IMG/VR virus record: IMGVR_UViG_3300043464_000286
Location: 1-26,263 of that record
Direction: 5' to 3' (one strand)
DNA from: a virus
DNA: 26,263 nt
Shown here: piece by piece, positions 20,662 to 26,263 of the stretch
Numbering within the stretch: the stretch's first letter is position 1
Layout of the letters: the number at the start of each line of letters is the position of its first letter
Position numbers and translations under genes: made by a program
The notes under the pieces: generated by a model
The model's database searches: none
What the model saw: the letters and a program-made list of their open reading frames with translations, nothing else
Told to the model about the DNA's origin: nothing

Positions 20662-21243
20662 TTACGCTGAGGCCAACTTGCTTTTCTTTTCGCTGAACAG
20701 GCTCAAATGCACCTTTCGCTCGCTTGCGTTTAGGCTTTTCCATATTCCGTTTAACTCCTCGATAGTGGCTGCTAATTGCACGGCTGCTTCAACGGCAGGA
20801 TCGGTAGTGGCTGCGGCGACTTCATGTGTCTGTGAGTCTGCATCGTTGTCGCCCTCGGTCGGGATGCAAAACGCTTGGAAAGCGGCATACTTGTAGGCGG
20901 CAGACATGGCTTTGTTACTGGCCTTATCGCCCGAGTCCATCGCCTCGCCTACGGTAATGACCGTATGCTTGCTGCCGTCTTCGGCGGCTACGAAATCAAA
21001 CTCTACGGTCAGCGTGACGTAGAACAGCGCCGTGCCTTGGCGGTTCTGGCGCTCGATAACCTGTCGGTCGGTTACGCGAGGCAGGATGCACAGGCCGTGC
21101 TTTGACAGCAGCGGCGAGAGCGCACCATACACAGCGTCGATGCCACGGAAAGCGTAGCCCTGCGACTGGTTCTTGCTGTCTTTGCTAATGCCGATCTTGG
21201 ATAGTTCGGCGGTGACAGCGGCAATCTTCTCGTAGACCTTCAT
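20662..21243 (-). CDS. erf: ERF-family single-strand annealing protein
   Basis: This 193-aa protein carries the ERF signature: KVYEKIAAVTAELSKIGISKD and YAFRGIDAVYGALSPLLSKH in the first half, then GEAMDSGDKASNKAMSAAYK and YAAFQAFCIPTEG (about residues 100-132). The C-terminal third is a variable helical tail ending EKKSKLASA. ERF proteins anneal single strands during phage recombination and circularisation, working with an exonuclease, here the YqaJ-type gene downstream. AGGAG lies seven bases before the ATG; the start overlaps the upstream gene by ATGA. Confidence 0.93.
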   Translation of the reverse strand: MKVYEKIAAVTAELSKIGISKDSKNQSQGYAFRGIDAVYGALSPLLSKHGLCILPRVTDRQVIERQNRQGTALFYVTLTVEFDFVAAEDGSKHTVITVGEAMDSGDKASNKAMSAAYKYAAFQAFCIPTEGDNDADSQTHEVAAATTDPAVEAAVQLAATIEELNGIWKSLNASERKVHLSLFSEKKSKLASA

Positions 21244-21581
21244 GCTTGTTCTCCTGTTGTCGTTTCATAACTTAATTTCTTGTTTGCTCTAAAAAGTTCT
21301 TCAATCGCCCACACGATAAATTCTCCCGTGGCTACTGCCATTTCTGCGGCTTCTGCCGCCGGAATCAGCGCCTCAAATCGCTTTGCCCTTTCATCTTTGT
21401 CTTTGGTTTGTTTGCTGGCAATCCTCCACATCGCATCCCGTAATTCTTCTACGGAATCATGCGTGCGGACTTTGCACATCTTTGCCCAGTGCTTGCCATA
21501 TCCGCGCTCTGTAGCGATTTCTTGATGCTTTTTCATGCACAGCCACATTTCTTCTAATGTAAGACTTGAGTCACCTTTCAT
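21240..21581 (-). CDS. Helical protein of the recombination operon (113 aa)
   Basis: The 113-aa product starts MKGDSSLTLEEMWLCMKKHQ, then IATERGYGKHWAKMCKVRTH, an RIASKQTKDKDERAK basic helix, and an Ala/Glu-rich C-terminal helix with WAIEELFRANKKLSYE. It is nearly all-helical with mixed charge. Both ends overlap neighbouring genes by ATGA. Encoded just before the ERF gene, it may be a recombination accessory. I do not recognise the family. Confidence 0.75.
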   Translation of the reverse strand: MKGDSSLTLEEMWLCMKKHQEIATERGYGKHWAKMCKVRTHDSVEELRDAMWRIASKQTKDKDERAKRFEALIPAAEAAEMAVATGEFIVWAIEELFRANKKLSYETTTGEQA

Positions 21582-21790
21582 TGCGGGTTCCTCAGTTTGG
21601 CGGATGCAGCATCAATAGCAGCGATGCACTCGGCAAACGCTTGGTGCAGTTTGAAAGCGCCTTCGGCTTCTATGCGGTTAAGTTCGTTTAAGCCTTCGAT
21701 GACGTTAAAGGCGGCGTGTTCGGCGCGGCAGTGCAACTCCATGAGTCGGTCACGTTCCTGCTCGGCCAAGATGCGGTAATCATCTTCCAT
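21578..21790 (-). CDS. Promoter-proximal small protein of the recombination operon (70 aa)
   Basis: From the ATG at 21790 (GGAG six bases upstream) the 70-aa product is MEDDYRILAEQERDRLMELH, then CRAEHAAFNVIEGLNELNRI, IEAEGAFKLHQAFAECIAA and a short tail. It is all-helical. An ATG at 21802 is also in frame, but its leader is closed by a CGGGG/CCCCG hairpin. It is the first gene after the minus-strand promoter at 21824-21851. No family recognised. Confidence 0.72.
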   Translation of the reverse strand: MEDDYRILAEQERDRLMELHCRAEHAAFNVIEGLNELNRIEAEGAFKLHQAFAECIAAIDAASAKLRNPQ

Positions 21791-21823
21791 GTCTTTCTCC
21801 ATCGGGGCCAATCCCCGAAGTGC

Positions 21824-21851
21824 AGTATACTCCCGTTGACGATCATGTCAA
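21824..21851 (-). promoter_or_regulatory. Near-consensus promoter for the recombination operon
   Basis: On the minus strand TTGACA (21851-21846), a 16-base spacer and TATACT (21829-21824) match the sigma70 consensus at six and five of six positions. Transcription should begin near 21816 and read the recombination operon. The minus-35 box overlaps the dyad TTGACGATCATGTCAA. Confidence 0.85.
21836..21851. promoter_or_regulatory. Operator-like dyad between divergent promoters
   Basis: TTGAC-GATCAT-GTCAA is a 16-bp dyad. Its two arms are part of the minus-35 boxes of both divergent promoters. A Cro-like regulator is encoded 20 bases away, so this is the likeliest site of action of that protein. 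Direct evidence of binding is absent. Confidence 0.6.
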
Positions 21852-21864
21852 CACCTGTTACTGT
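21836..21864 (+). promoter_or_regulatory. Promoter for the Cro-like gene, leaderless start
   Basis: TTGACG (21836-21841), 17 bases, and TACTGT (21859-21864) with a TG-n extension form a plus-strand promoter. The expected transcription start coincides with the ATG at 21872, so the message may be leaderless, as for lambda cI from PRM. There is no Shine-Dalgarno before this ATG. Confidence 0.55.
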
Positions 21865-21871
21865 GCAACCT

Positions 21872-22036
21872 ATGACACCGAAACAACTACTGAAGATTTA
21901 TGGCTCCCAGAGCGAGATTGCTCGGGCGTTGGGCGTGACCAGGCAGGCTGTGCTGCGCTGGTTCAAAGAGGACAAGATTCCGCCTCTGCGTCTTTACCAA
22001 ATTGAGTGCGTGCTAAAAGTCCGTGAAGGTGCTTGA
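21872..22036 (+). CDS. Cro/YdaS-like repressor (54 aa)
   Basis: The product is MTPKQLLKIYGSQSEIARAL, then GVTRQAVLRWFKEDKIPPLR and LYQIECVLKVREGA. SQSEIARALGVTRQAVLRWF is a clear helix-turn-helix, and IPPLRLYQIE is the typical end of Cro- and YdaS-type proteins. It is divergent from the recombination operon with a dyad between them, so it probably controls both promoters. An in-frame ATG at 21845 would overlap the promoter boxes, making 21872 more likely. Its end overlaps the methyltransferase start by 14 bases. Confidence 0.88.
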   Translation: MTPKQLLKIYGSQSEIARALGVTRQAVLRWFKEDKIPPLRLYQIECVLKVREGA

Positions 22037-22862
22037 TTTGTTCAGCGGTATCGGCGGCTTTAGCCTTGGGCTTGAGCGTGCCGGTATGCAGACGGTAGCG
22101 TTCTGCGAGCCGAATAAGTTTTGCCAAGCCGTGCTGCACAAGCACTGGCCGGATGTGCCGATATACGAGGATGTACGTGACTTATCAGCAACTCGATTGG
22201 CTAACGATGGAGTCCGATTTGACGTTATCTGCGGCGGATTCCCCTGCCAAGACATTAGCACTGCCGGAAAAGGCGCAGGACTTGCCGGTGAGCGATCAGG
22301 ACTCTGGTGGGAATACCACCGCCTCATCGCGGAAACGAGGCCGACCTGGGTCATTGCAGAAAATGTCGCGGCCTTACGCCATCGAGGACTGGATGAAGTT
22401 CTCCGCAGCCTATTTGAGATCGGGTACGACGCAGAATGGCATTGTATACCCGCTTCAGCCCTTGGCGCCCCTCACCGTCGAGACCGAATCTGGATTGTGG
22501 CCTACCCCCACAGCGAATCCGTCAAACGCTTGCAGTCTGGACGCTGGACTGAAGGAAGCAGAACGATTGCACCCACAAGGACGCTGGACTCTATGGAGTC
22601 AGGTAGCGGCGCAGGAGGTTTATGGTCGCAGAATGTGGCCGACGCCGGATGCGAGTCCCCACAAGTATCGGCTTCAAGGCAATACCCAGCAATCCAAATC
22701 ACTCAACGGAATACATGGTGGGAAACTGAACCCGCAGTGGGTCGAGTGGCTGATGGGGTTCCCAATCGGCTGGACAGACTTAAAGCACTCGGGAACGCGG
22801 TAGTGCCGCAAATACCAGAACTCATAGGACGATGGATCAATGAACAATCCAGTGACAAATAG
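22023..22862 (+). CDS. DNA (cytosine-5) methyltransferase
   Basis: This 279-aa enzyme transfers methyl groups from SAM to C5 of cytosine in a specific site. Motif I is LDLFSGIGGFS (4-14), motif IV GGFPCQDIS with catalytic C75, motif VI ENV (113-115), motif VIII HRRDRIW (151-157) and motif X LGNAVVPQIP (256-265). The target-recognition stretch (about 165-232) is short and low in conserved sequence. The start is GTG at 22023. It probably protects phage DNA from host restriction, since no cognate restriction enzyme is visible. Most of its length is also read in another frame (22153-22803). Confidence 0.95.
   Translation: MKVLDLFSGIGGFSLGLERAGMQTVAFCEPNKFCQAVLHKHWPDVPIYEDVRDLSATRLANDGVRFDVICGGFPCQDISTAGKGAGLAGERSGLWWEYHRLIAETRPTWVIAENVAALRHRGLDEVLRSLFEIGYDAEWHCIPASALGAPHRRDRIWIVAYPHSESVKRLQSGRWTEGSRTIAPTRTLDSMESGSGAGGLWSQNVADAGCESPQVSASRQYPAIQITQRNTWWETEPAVGRVADGVPNRLDRLKALGNAVVPQIPELIGRWINEQSSDK
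22153..22803 (+). CDS. Overprinted ORF inside the methyltransferase (WPTP / LNPxWVEWLMG family)
   Basis: In the +1 frame relative to the methyltransferase, a 216-codon ORF stays open and carries motifs of a separate phage protein type: DSPAKTLALPEKA (29-41), QNGIVYPLQPLAPLT (94-108), two WPTP motifs (116-119, 162-165) and LNPQWVEWLMGFPIGWTDL (192-210). I recall such proteins in phage genomes, often beside or annotated with methyltransferases. Each is the other-frame reading of a methyltransferase motif: GIVYPLQPLAPL overlies the CIPASALGAPH region, and LNPQWVEWLMG overlies AVGRVADG. Starts at 22153 or 22207 are possible; neither has a clear Shine-Dalgarno. Function unknown; expression unproven. 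Confidence 0.5.
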   Translation: MCRYTRMYVTYQQLDWLTMESDLTLSAADSPAKTLALPEKAQDLPVSDQDSGGNTTASSRKRGRPGSLQKMSRPYAIEDWMKFSAAYLRSGTTQNGIVYPLQPLAPLTVETESGLWPTPTANPSNACSLDAGLKEAERLHPQGRWTLWSQVAAQEVYGRRMWPTPDASPHKYRLQGNTQQSKSLNGIHGGKLNPQWVEWLMGFPIGWTDLKHSGTR

Positions 22863-23154
22863 CACCGACATATCGTGGGCGTCACAGGCCAACGTGCGGT
22901 ATTGGGAAAGCGTCAAGCACACGCCATTTGGCAAACTGCGGTTAGCCGATGCGTACCTTGCTCGGATCGGCGTAGGCGACTGGCAGCAGCGTGCAGAGCG
23001 CACCTCGTGGCTTAAGAACTACGTAGGCGACATCCTGCGTTCGCTGGACGATGCGACTGAGGCATATGGCGACCCGCACGTTCGAGGGATGGTGCGGGAA
23101 CTGTGGGGCGAACCCGGCGTCACGAAGTTGAAGGCTAGGTGCAAACCGGCATAA
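22840..23154 (+). CDS. Uncharacterised protein after methyltransferase (104 aa)
   Basis: The product starts MNNPVTNSTDISWASQANVR, then YWESVKHTPFGKLRLADAYL, a GDWQQRAERTSWLKNYVGDI helix and a C-terminal RGMVRELWGEPGVTKLKARC. It is helical with several tryptophans. It overlaps the methyltransferase end by 23 bases. No family recognised; position suggests early expression with the regulator and nuclease. Confidence 0.75.
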   Translation: MNNPVTNSTDISWASQANVRYWESVKHTPFGKLRLADAYLARIGVGDWQQRAERTSWLKNYVGDILRSLDDATEAYGDPHVRGMVRELWGEPGVTKLKARCKPA

Positions 23155-23155
23155 T
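23128..23155 (+). promoter_or_regulatory. Promoter with leaderless start for the nuclease gene
   Basis: TTGAAG (23128-23133), 16 bases, and CATAAT (23150-23155, five of six) lie so that the predicted transcript would begin at the ATG at 23162. No Shine-Dalgarno is present upstream. The same spacing from the minus-10 box to ATG occurs at 23477-23489. Confidence 0.5.
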
Positions 23156-23161
23156 CGGCGT

Positions 23162-23470
23162 ATGCGCTACGCTAAACGCCGAGACAACAACCACACCGAG
23201 ATTGTAGAAGCCTTACGGAAGGCTAACTTCGAGGTCATCGACTACGCCTCGGCAGGGCACGACATCCCTGATCTGTTGGCCGTAAAGCCAATGCACGACG
23301 GCATGGCGTGGATTTGCTGGATAGAGGTCAAGGCCAAGGGTGGGCGGCTGTCAGAGGGGCAGAAACGCTTTCAGGGCTTTTTCCAGCCGAGGGGCGAGTG
23401 GTACGAAGCCCGTGACCCGGACGACACCGTATGCGCCCTACAGGCGCTTTACTTGCAGCGCCTTAAATAA
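23162..23470 (+). CDS. VRR-NUC-like PD-(D/E)XK nuclease (102 aa)
   Basis: This small nuclease-like protein has SAGHDIPDLLAV (about 31-42) followed by WICWIEVKAKGGRLSEGQKR (about 50-69). G-x2-PDLL, then I-E-V-K with GRLS-x2-Q, is the catalytic core of stand-alone VRR-NUC/Holliday-junction-resolvase-like nucleases of phages (D, E and K present). It is expected to cut branched or structured DNA during recombination or packaging. It starts directly after a leaderless-type promoter. About 100 aa is the normal size for the phage version. Confidence 0.9.
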   Translation: MRYAKRRDNNHTEIVEALRKANFEVIDYASAGHDIPDLLAVKPMHDGMAWICWIEVKAKGGRLSEGQKRFQGFFQPRGEWYEARDPDDTVCALQALYLQRLK

Positions 23471-23482
23471 TTCATTTACAAT
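23453..23482 (+). promoter_or_regulatory. Promoter with leaderless start for the 87-aa gene
   Basis: TTGCAG (23453-23458), 18 bases, and TACAAT (23477-23482, five of six) place the transcription start at or next to the ATG at 23489, with no Shine-Dalgarno. The six-base minus-10-to-ATG gap equals that upstream of 23162, and the gap sequences are similar (CGGCGT and ACGGCC). Confidence 0.5.
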
Positions 23483-23488
23483 ACGGCC

Positions 23489-23752
23489 ATGAAGAACTGG
23501 CGCGTATTGAACCAAAACCTGAATCTGTTTAACGAGGCCGAGGTCAAGGCGCTCTTGGACGAGGAGATTGCCGGTCAACGGCGTTCCACGTTCCTCAAGC
23601 GCCTGCACCAGCGGTACTGCACCCTGCGTGCAAACCGCGAACGGGCTGAGATATTCAGCGCCGCCGCAAGAATGTCAGGTAGTCAGCCCCTTCCTCCGGG
23701 TCCCACCACACCTTCACCAAGTCTGGATGGTCAGGCGGTAGCGCAGGGTTAA
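23489..23752 (+). CDS. Small helical protein (87 aa)
   Basis: The product begins MKNWRVLNQNLNLFNEAEVK, then ALLDEEIAGQRRSTFLKRLH and QRYCTLRANRERAEIF. The WRxLxxxLxxxxExEVxxLLxxExxxxRRxTFLxRLHQRYCTLRxxRER pattern is one I recognise from small phage proteins. The C-terminal 25 residues are Pro/Ser/Gly-rich and lie in the 98-base convergent overlap with the phosphoesterase gene. It is the last plus-strand gene here. Function unknown. Confidence 0.78.
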   Translation: MKNWRVLNQNLNLFNEAEVKALLDEEIAGQRRSTFLKRLHQRYCTLRANRERAEIFSAAARMSGSQPLPPGPTTPSPSLDGQAVAQG

Positions 23753-24716
23753 TTGTCGTTAGCGCGCAGGGCGATAGGCAGTTGTCCCTGAACCCGCGCT
23801 CCTTGGCGTAGCGGTCGTAAATCTTGTAGGACGCCACCTTACAAGCGTGCATCGTGATGCCGCTAATAGCATCCTTTAGGACGCTGTAAGCCGACTCATG
23901 CTTGTGACCGGCCACGTATAGGTGGTCTCTCGTGCCCATTAACGCAGCCTTCATCGGGCCGTGAGCAGGATTCCAAATGCTAGAGCCGCTGTGGTCGTGG
24001 CGAGCATTGACCCGCACCTCTAGGCCGTTCGGGAACCGAAGCGCTAGGCGGGCTTCTGAAGACTTATAAAGGGCGTCCTGCTGCTTGGCTATCCAGCGCA
24101 GCGGATCGCCTGAGCCTGACCACAAGTCGTGGTTACCGCCAATCATGTACAGCCAGTTGCAGCGGTTGATAAACCACTCGGCTATTTTCCAAGCCTGCGC
24201 TGCCGAGGTCGTCTGGTCGGCGTAGAGGCGGGCAAGACGGCCACACCAGTTGTTCGTGGTGTCGCCTACGTTCGCTGCGAATAGCCCCTCGGTGCGGTTT
24301 ACAAGGTCGGTGTGGCGCTCGATAGCCTCAATGTCGCAGCCGTCGTCGTCTACGTGCGGGTCACCAAAGTGCAGGATGCCGATAGCACCGTCCATCTTCA
24401 CTTTGATAGGAATAAGTTTGCTGGCTTCTTCGTGTTCGCGCTTGTGCTGGAACTTGCGCTTGCGCTGGGCAATCAGTTCCTCGATGGGAACGTCGTCGTC
24501 GGGCAGCGCGGTAAACTCGTAATCGCCCTTGTCTACTACTTGGCGCCCAGGCTGGTAGGTGGAGTCAGGGATAACGTACCCCTTGTCCTTCATCTTTTTT
24601 AGCCGCATCTGCAAAGTCCGCTCGTTCATTTTGAACTTTGCAGCGACTATTGCCCGTATGCCGTTTGCTTCCTGTAGCGACTTTAATATCTGATCATCGG
24701 ATGCCTTGGACTGCAT
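23655..24716 (-). CDS. Calcineurin-like metallophosphoesterase with N-terminal HTH
   Basis: This 353-aa protein carries all five metallophosphoesterase motifs: GDPHVDDDG (D119, H121), NVGDTTNNW (D152), GGNHDLW (N195, H196), ARHDHSGSS (H240, H242) and AGHKHESA (H271, H273). Residues 1-50 look like a helix-turn-helix (ATTACH-type: RAIVAAKFKMNERTLQMRLK), followed by a charged linker. This fusion of a DNA-binding-like head to a phosphoesterase occurs in phages; nuclease or phosphatase activity is likely but the substrate is unknown. The start lies four bases downstream of the HExxH gene's stop. Confidence 0.92.
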   Translation of the reverse strand: MQSKASDDQILKSLQEANGIRAIVAAKFKMNERTLQMRLKKMKDKGYVIPDSTYQPGRQVVDKGDYEFTALPDDDVPIEELIAQRKRKFQHKREHEEASKLIPIKVKMDGAIGILHFGDPHVDDDGCDIEAIERHTDLVNRTEGLFAANVGDTTNNWCGRLARLYADQTTSAAQAWKIAEWFINRCNWLYMIGGNHDLWSGSGDPLRWIAKQQDALYKSSEARLALRFPNGLEVRVNARHDHSGSSIWNPAHGPMKAALMGTRDHLYVAGHKHESAYSVLKDAISGITMHACKVASYKIYDRYAKERGFRDNCLSPCALTTINPALPPDHPDLVKVWWDPEEGADYLTFLRRR

Positions 24717-24719
24717 TGC

Positions 24720-25016
24720 TTACTCCATTGTTGTGAGCATCTGTTGCAGCAAGTGTCCAATCCGATCTACAAATTGCTCGTCTCGGCTTAGGTCATCGTG
24801 ACCAGCGATGTCAAGCATCGCGTGAATCGCCTCATGCGCCCACACTTGCTGCCGGTTTGTGCCTTTACAAGAACTTACGACGTGTATCTCGTATTTGTCT
24901 GGAAGCCACATTCCAACACAATTTTTGCCGTGACGCCACTTGGAGGGCGGAATTACTTTGACATTGATGGTGTGACCGGCTAGTTGGAAGCGCTTAGGTA
25001 TGCCGTCTTGTCGCAT
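24720..25016 (-). CDS. HExxH zinc-metallopeptidase-like protein (98 aa)
   Basis: The protein has VWAHEAIHAMLDIAGHDDLS with an HEAIH zinc motif (about 60-64), and a downstream DEQFVDRIGHLL helix whose Asp/Glu may be the third ligand. This is the layout of short SprT/ImmA-like metallopeptidase folds. Before it are strands with INVKVIPPSKW and EIHVVSS. It starts with GGAG eight bases upstream and lies between the endolysin and the phosphoesterase. Proteolytic activity is inferred from the motif alone; structural zinc use is possible. Confidence 0.82.
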   Translation of the reverse strand: MRQDGIPKRFQLAGHTINVKVIPPSKWRHGKNCVGMWLPDKYEIHVVSSCKGTNRQQVWAHEAIHAMLDIAGHDDLSRDEQFVDRIGHLLQQMLTTME

Positions 25017-25039
25017 AGCGCCCGCTCCATTAAATGAGG

Positions 25040-25519
25040 CTAACTCAAAAACAATACCCGCTCGTCGTTACGACGTTTGACGAGGCCGGGTAACACCTTA
25101 CCACCGGCTTTTGTCCACTTTTTGAATTCTTCGGCTGCCTCTTCAAAGTCGCCTCGATTGACCTTCATCCGCAAGCCAGAGCGCTGAAGGTTGCCTAGCC
25201 CCACGTTAAAGGCAAAAGATACAAGAGCATCAAAGACTCCCTGACGGCCAACAACAGCAGGGCAAAGTCGAACCACACCACGCTCAAACCGGCCAAGGTC
25301 TTGAGCAAGTATCCGGTCCACCTCGTCCATCGAGAGAGTTCGATCCCATCCTGCGGGTATCGGTAGGCTCTTGCGTTCCTCATACTTCACCGCAGCGTGA
25401 GCCGGGTCTATAACGTGGCCGACCCCGACCGTCCATAGCAGGGCCGGACACCGATAAGGGCGCGTCCTTACGCCCTCATGATGCTTGATCATCTGTATTG
25501 CAGCAGGACTGACCTTCAC
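25040..25519 (-). CDS. Endolysin, GH24 lysozyme
   Basis: This 159-aa muralytic enzyme has KHHEGVRTRPYRCPALLWTV, matching the T4/P21 lysozyme consensus E-x8-(D/C)-x5-T, with E15, C24 and T30. TVGVGH completes the motif. The C-terminal half has the conserved helical lobe (FDALVSFAFNVGLGNLQRSG and a RRNDERVLFL end). Cys instead of Asp at the second position is a known natural variant. No signal peptide is clear. It overlaps the holin gene stop by ATGA and is the second gene of the lysis cassette. Confidence 0.94.
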   Translation of the reverse strand: MKVSPAAIQMIKHHEGVRTRPYRCPALLWTVGVGHVIDPAHAAVKYEERKSLPIPAGWDRTLSMDEVDRILAQDLGRFERGVVRLCPAVVGRQGVFDALVSFAFNVGLGNLQRSGLRMKVNRGDFEEAAEEFKKWTKAGGKVLPGLVKRRNDERVLFLS

Positions 25520-26001
25520 TTCTTGCCGAAAGCCTGCGTGCCAAACCAGAAGGCAATGATTGACGACAGTATTAGCATCTCGTCATCCGAAAACACTTCA
25601 GCCATCGCAGCGGCAAACGGCACACCCGTATTGTAGGCATACCAAACGCCTGCAATGTTGATAGCGACCAGTTCCAGCACAAAGATGTAGGTCACAACCG
25701 GACGCACCGACGCACGCAGGTTAATCATCCATTGGGATGCGCCTTTGCCAATCTCAACGTCGTGGCTATACAGCGCCTGACGTTCCTCGGCAGCAGTCTG
25801 CGTTTGGATTTGCTCTAACTTAATTTCCTCAACCCGTGCCTGTGCAATAAACCCACGCTCTGCGAGGGCTAGTTCGCGCTCTTTCTGAGCGGCAACAAGG
25901 GCAAGTTCGTGCTTTTTGTCCTGCCGGTCTTGGAAGATTTGCAGAATCTTGGGCAAACCGCCCGCAAGGAACGACAGGAACGTGCTAACCATTGTCATCA
26001 T
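25516..26001 (-). CDS. Holin, 3-TM type
   Basis: This 161-aa protein resembles the GTA-type 3-TM holin family. It begins with a hydrophobic/amphipathic segment (STFLSFLAGGLPKILQIF), has a long charged coiled coil (about 20-75), then two hydrophobic helices: VTYIFVLELVAINIAGVWYA and MLILSSIIAFWFGTQAFG. It ends GKK. It should permeabilise the inner membrane to release the endolysin, which is encoded next with ATGA overlap. The family assignment is by recognised layout (charged coil, then WMINLRASVRPVVTY). Confidence 0.88.
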   Translation of the reverse strand: MMTMVSTFLSFLAGGLPKILQIFQDRQDKKHELALVAAQKERELALAERGFIAQARVEEIKLEQIQTQTAAEERQALYSHDVEIGKGASQWMINLRASVRPVVTYIFVLELVAINIAGVWYAYNTGVPFAAAMAEVFSDDEMLILSSIIAFWFGTQAFGKK

Positions 26002-26263
26002 TTGGAAGCCCTCACTACGTCGTCGCCCTTGGTAACGGTGACATGATCGCCCTCAACGTCCACCCGCATCGGCTGCTCTTTGCGATCCAGCCGGTCTAGT
26101 TTGGCGATCAGTTCCTTAATTACCTCAAACTCGGGTTTATCTTCCTTCTCCACCGTGCCTGCAATGCTGGCAAGCATAGAGATAAGAGCGGTCAGCGAGG
26201 CACCAAGCAGCCCCATCACGGCAGCGATCTTGTCCGAATCTAGCGCAAGGCTAGACAGCACGC
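25998..26263 (-). CDS. Membrane protein of the lysis region, 5' end cut by window edge
   Basis: About 87 codons are visible (LSSLALDSDKIAAVMGLLG...), with one transmembrane helix near the start (AAVMGLLGASLTALISMLAS) and a charged helix plus a beta-like VDVEGDHVTVTKGDD tail. A GTG at 26261 could be the start, but the frame runs to the window edge, so it is treated as partial. It overlaps the holin start. It may be a second holin, antiholin or spanin-like protein. Confidence 0.65.
   Translation of the reverse strand, partial: VLSSLALDSDKIAAVMGLLGASLTALISMLASIAGTVEKEDKPEFEVIKELIAKLDRLDRKEQPMRVDVEGDHVTVTKGDDVVRASK

Noticed and set aside
1-26263. tRNA genes, CRISPR arrays, insertion sequences or an integrase
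   Set aside because: No cloverleaf with a conserved T-arm, no regularly spaced identical repeats, no transposase or recombinase motifs were seen on either strand by eye.

Overview
The window looks like part of an uncultured tailed phage with a P22-like (podovirus-type) head. The evidence is a P22-type coat protein, a scaffold-like protein, a P22-type portal, and both terminase subunits, all on the minus strand. They are followed by phage recombination, regulation and lysis genes. Gene density is extreme, and stops and starts are mostly fused (TAATG, ATGA, GTGA). I see no integrase, tRNA, CRISPR array or host gene. The host is probably a Gram-negative bacterium, judged from Shine-Dalgarno sequences, sigma70-like promoters and protein families; this is inference.

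Layout. (1) 1-13300, minus strand, read right to left: a small Cys-rich protein, small and large terminase, four tiny mostly basic phage proteins, portal, a Dps/ferritin-like helical protein, five structural or accessory proteins, an S74-chaperone tail fibre, a block of small fibre-associated proteins, a beta-helix tailspike, scaffold, and coat. (2) 13301-14131: a control region of about 0.8 kb with no convincing gene. It holds a foldable 171-nt segment (candidate structured RNA), a cluster of 18-bp dyads (GTTGC-N6-GCAAC), an AT-rich stretch, and a strong promoter bracketed by a 9-bp inverted repeat. (3) 14132-17152, plus strand: 15 very small early genes. They are interrupted at 15317-15385 by a complete type II hammerhead ribozyme lying between a stop codon and the next Shine-Dalgarno. 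(4) 17178-21790, minus strand: a replication/recombination operon (DUF5906-type ATPase, YqaJ/lambda-type exonuclease, ERF annealing protein and small partners). It is driven by a near-consensus promoter at 21824-21851. (5) 21872-23752, plus strand: a divergent Cro-like regulator sharing its operator region with that promoter, a C5-cytosine methyltransferase overlapped over 651 bp by a second recognisable phage ORF in another frame, a PD-(D/E)XK nuclease, and small genes with leaderless-looking starts. (6) 23655-26263, minus strand: metallophosphoesterase, HExxH peptidase-like protein, and a lysis cassette (GH24 endolysin, 3-TM holin, and a membrane protein running off the edge).

How it fits together: a Cro-like switch at 21.8 kb probably controls the recombination operon. 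The control region at 13.3-14.1 kb separates late head genes from the early small-gene operon and may also be a replication origin. The early polycistronic RNA is expected to cut itself at the hammerhead site, separating the first five small genes from the following ten. The most unusual observations are the hammerhead ribozyme, the double-coding methyltransferase locus, and the candidate structured RNA beside the terminase genes.
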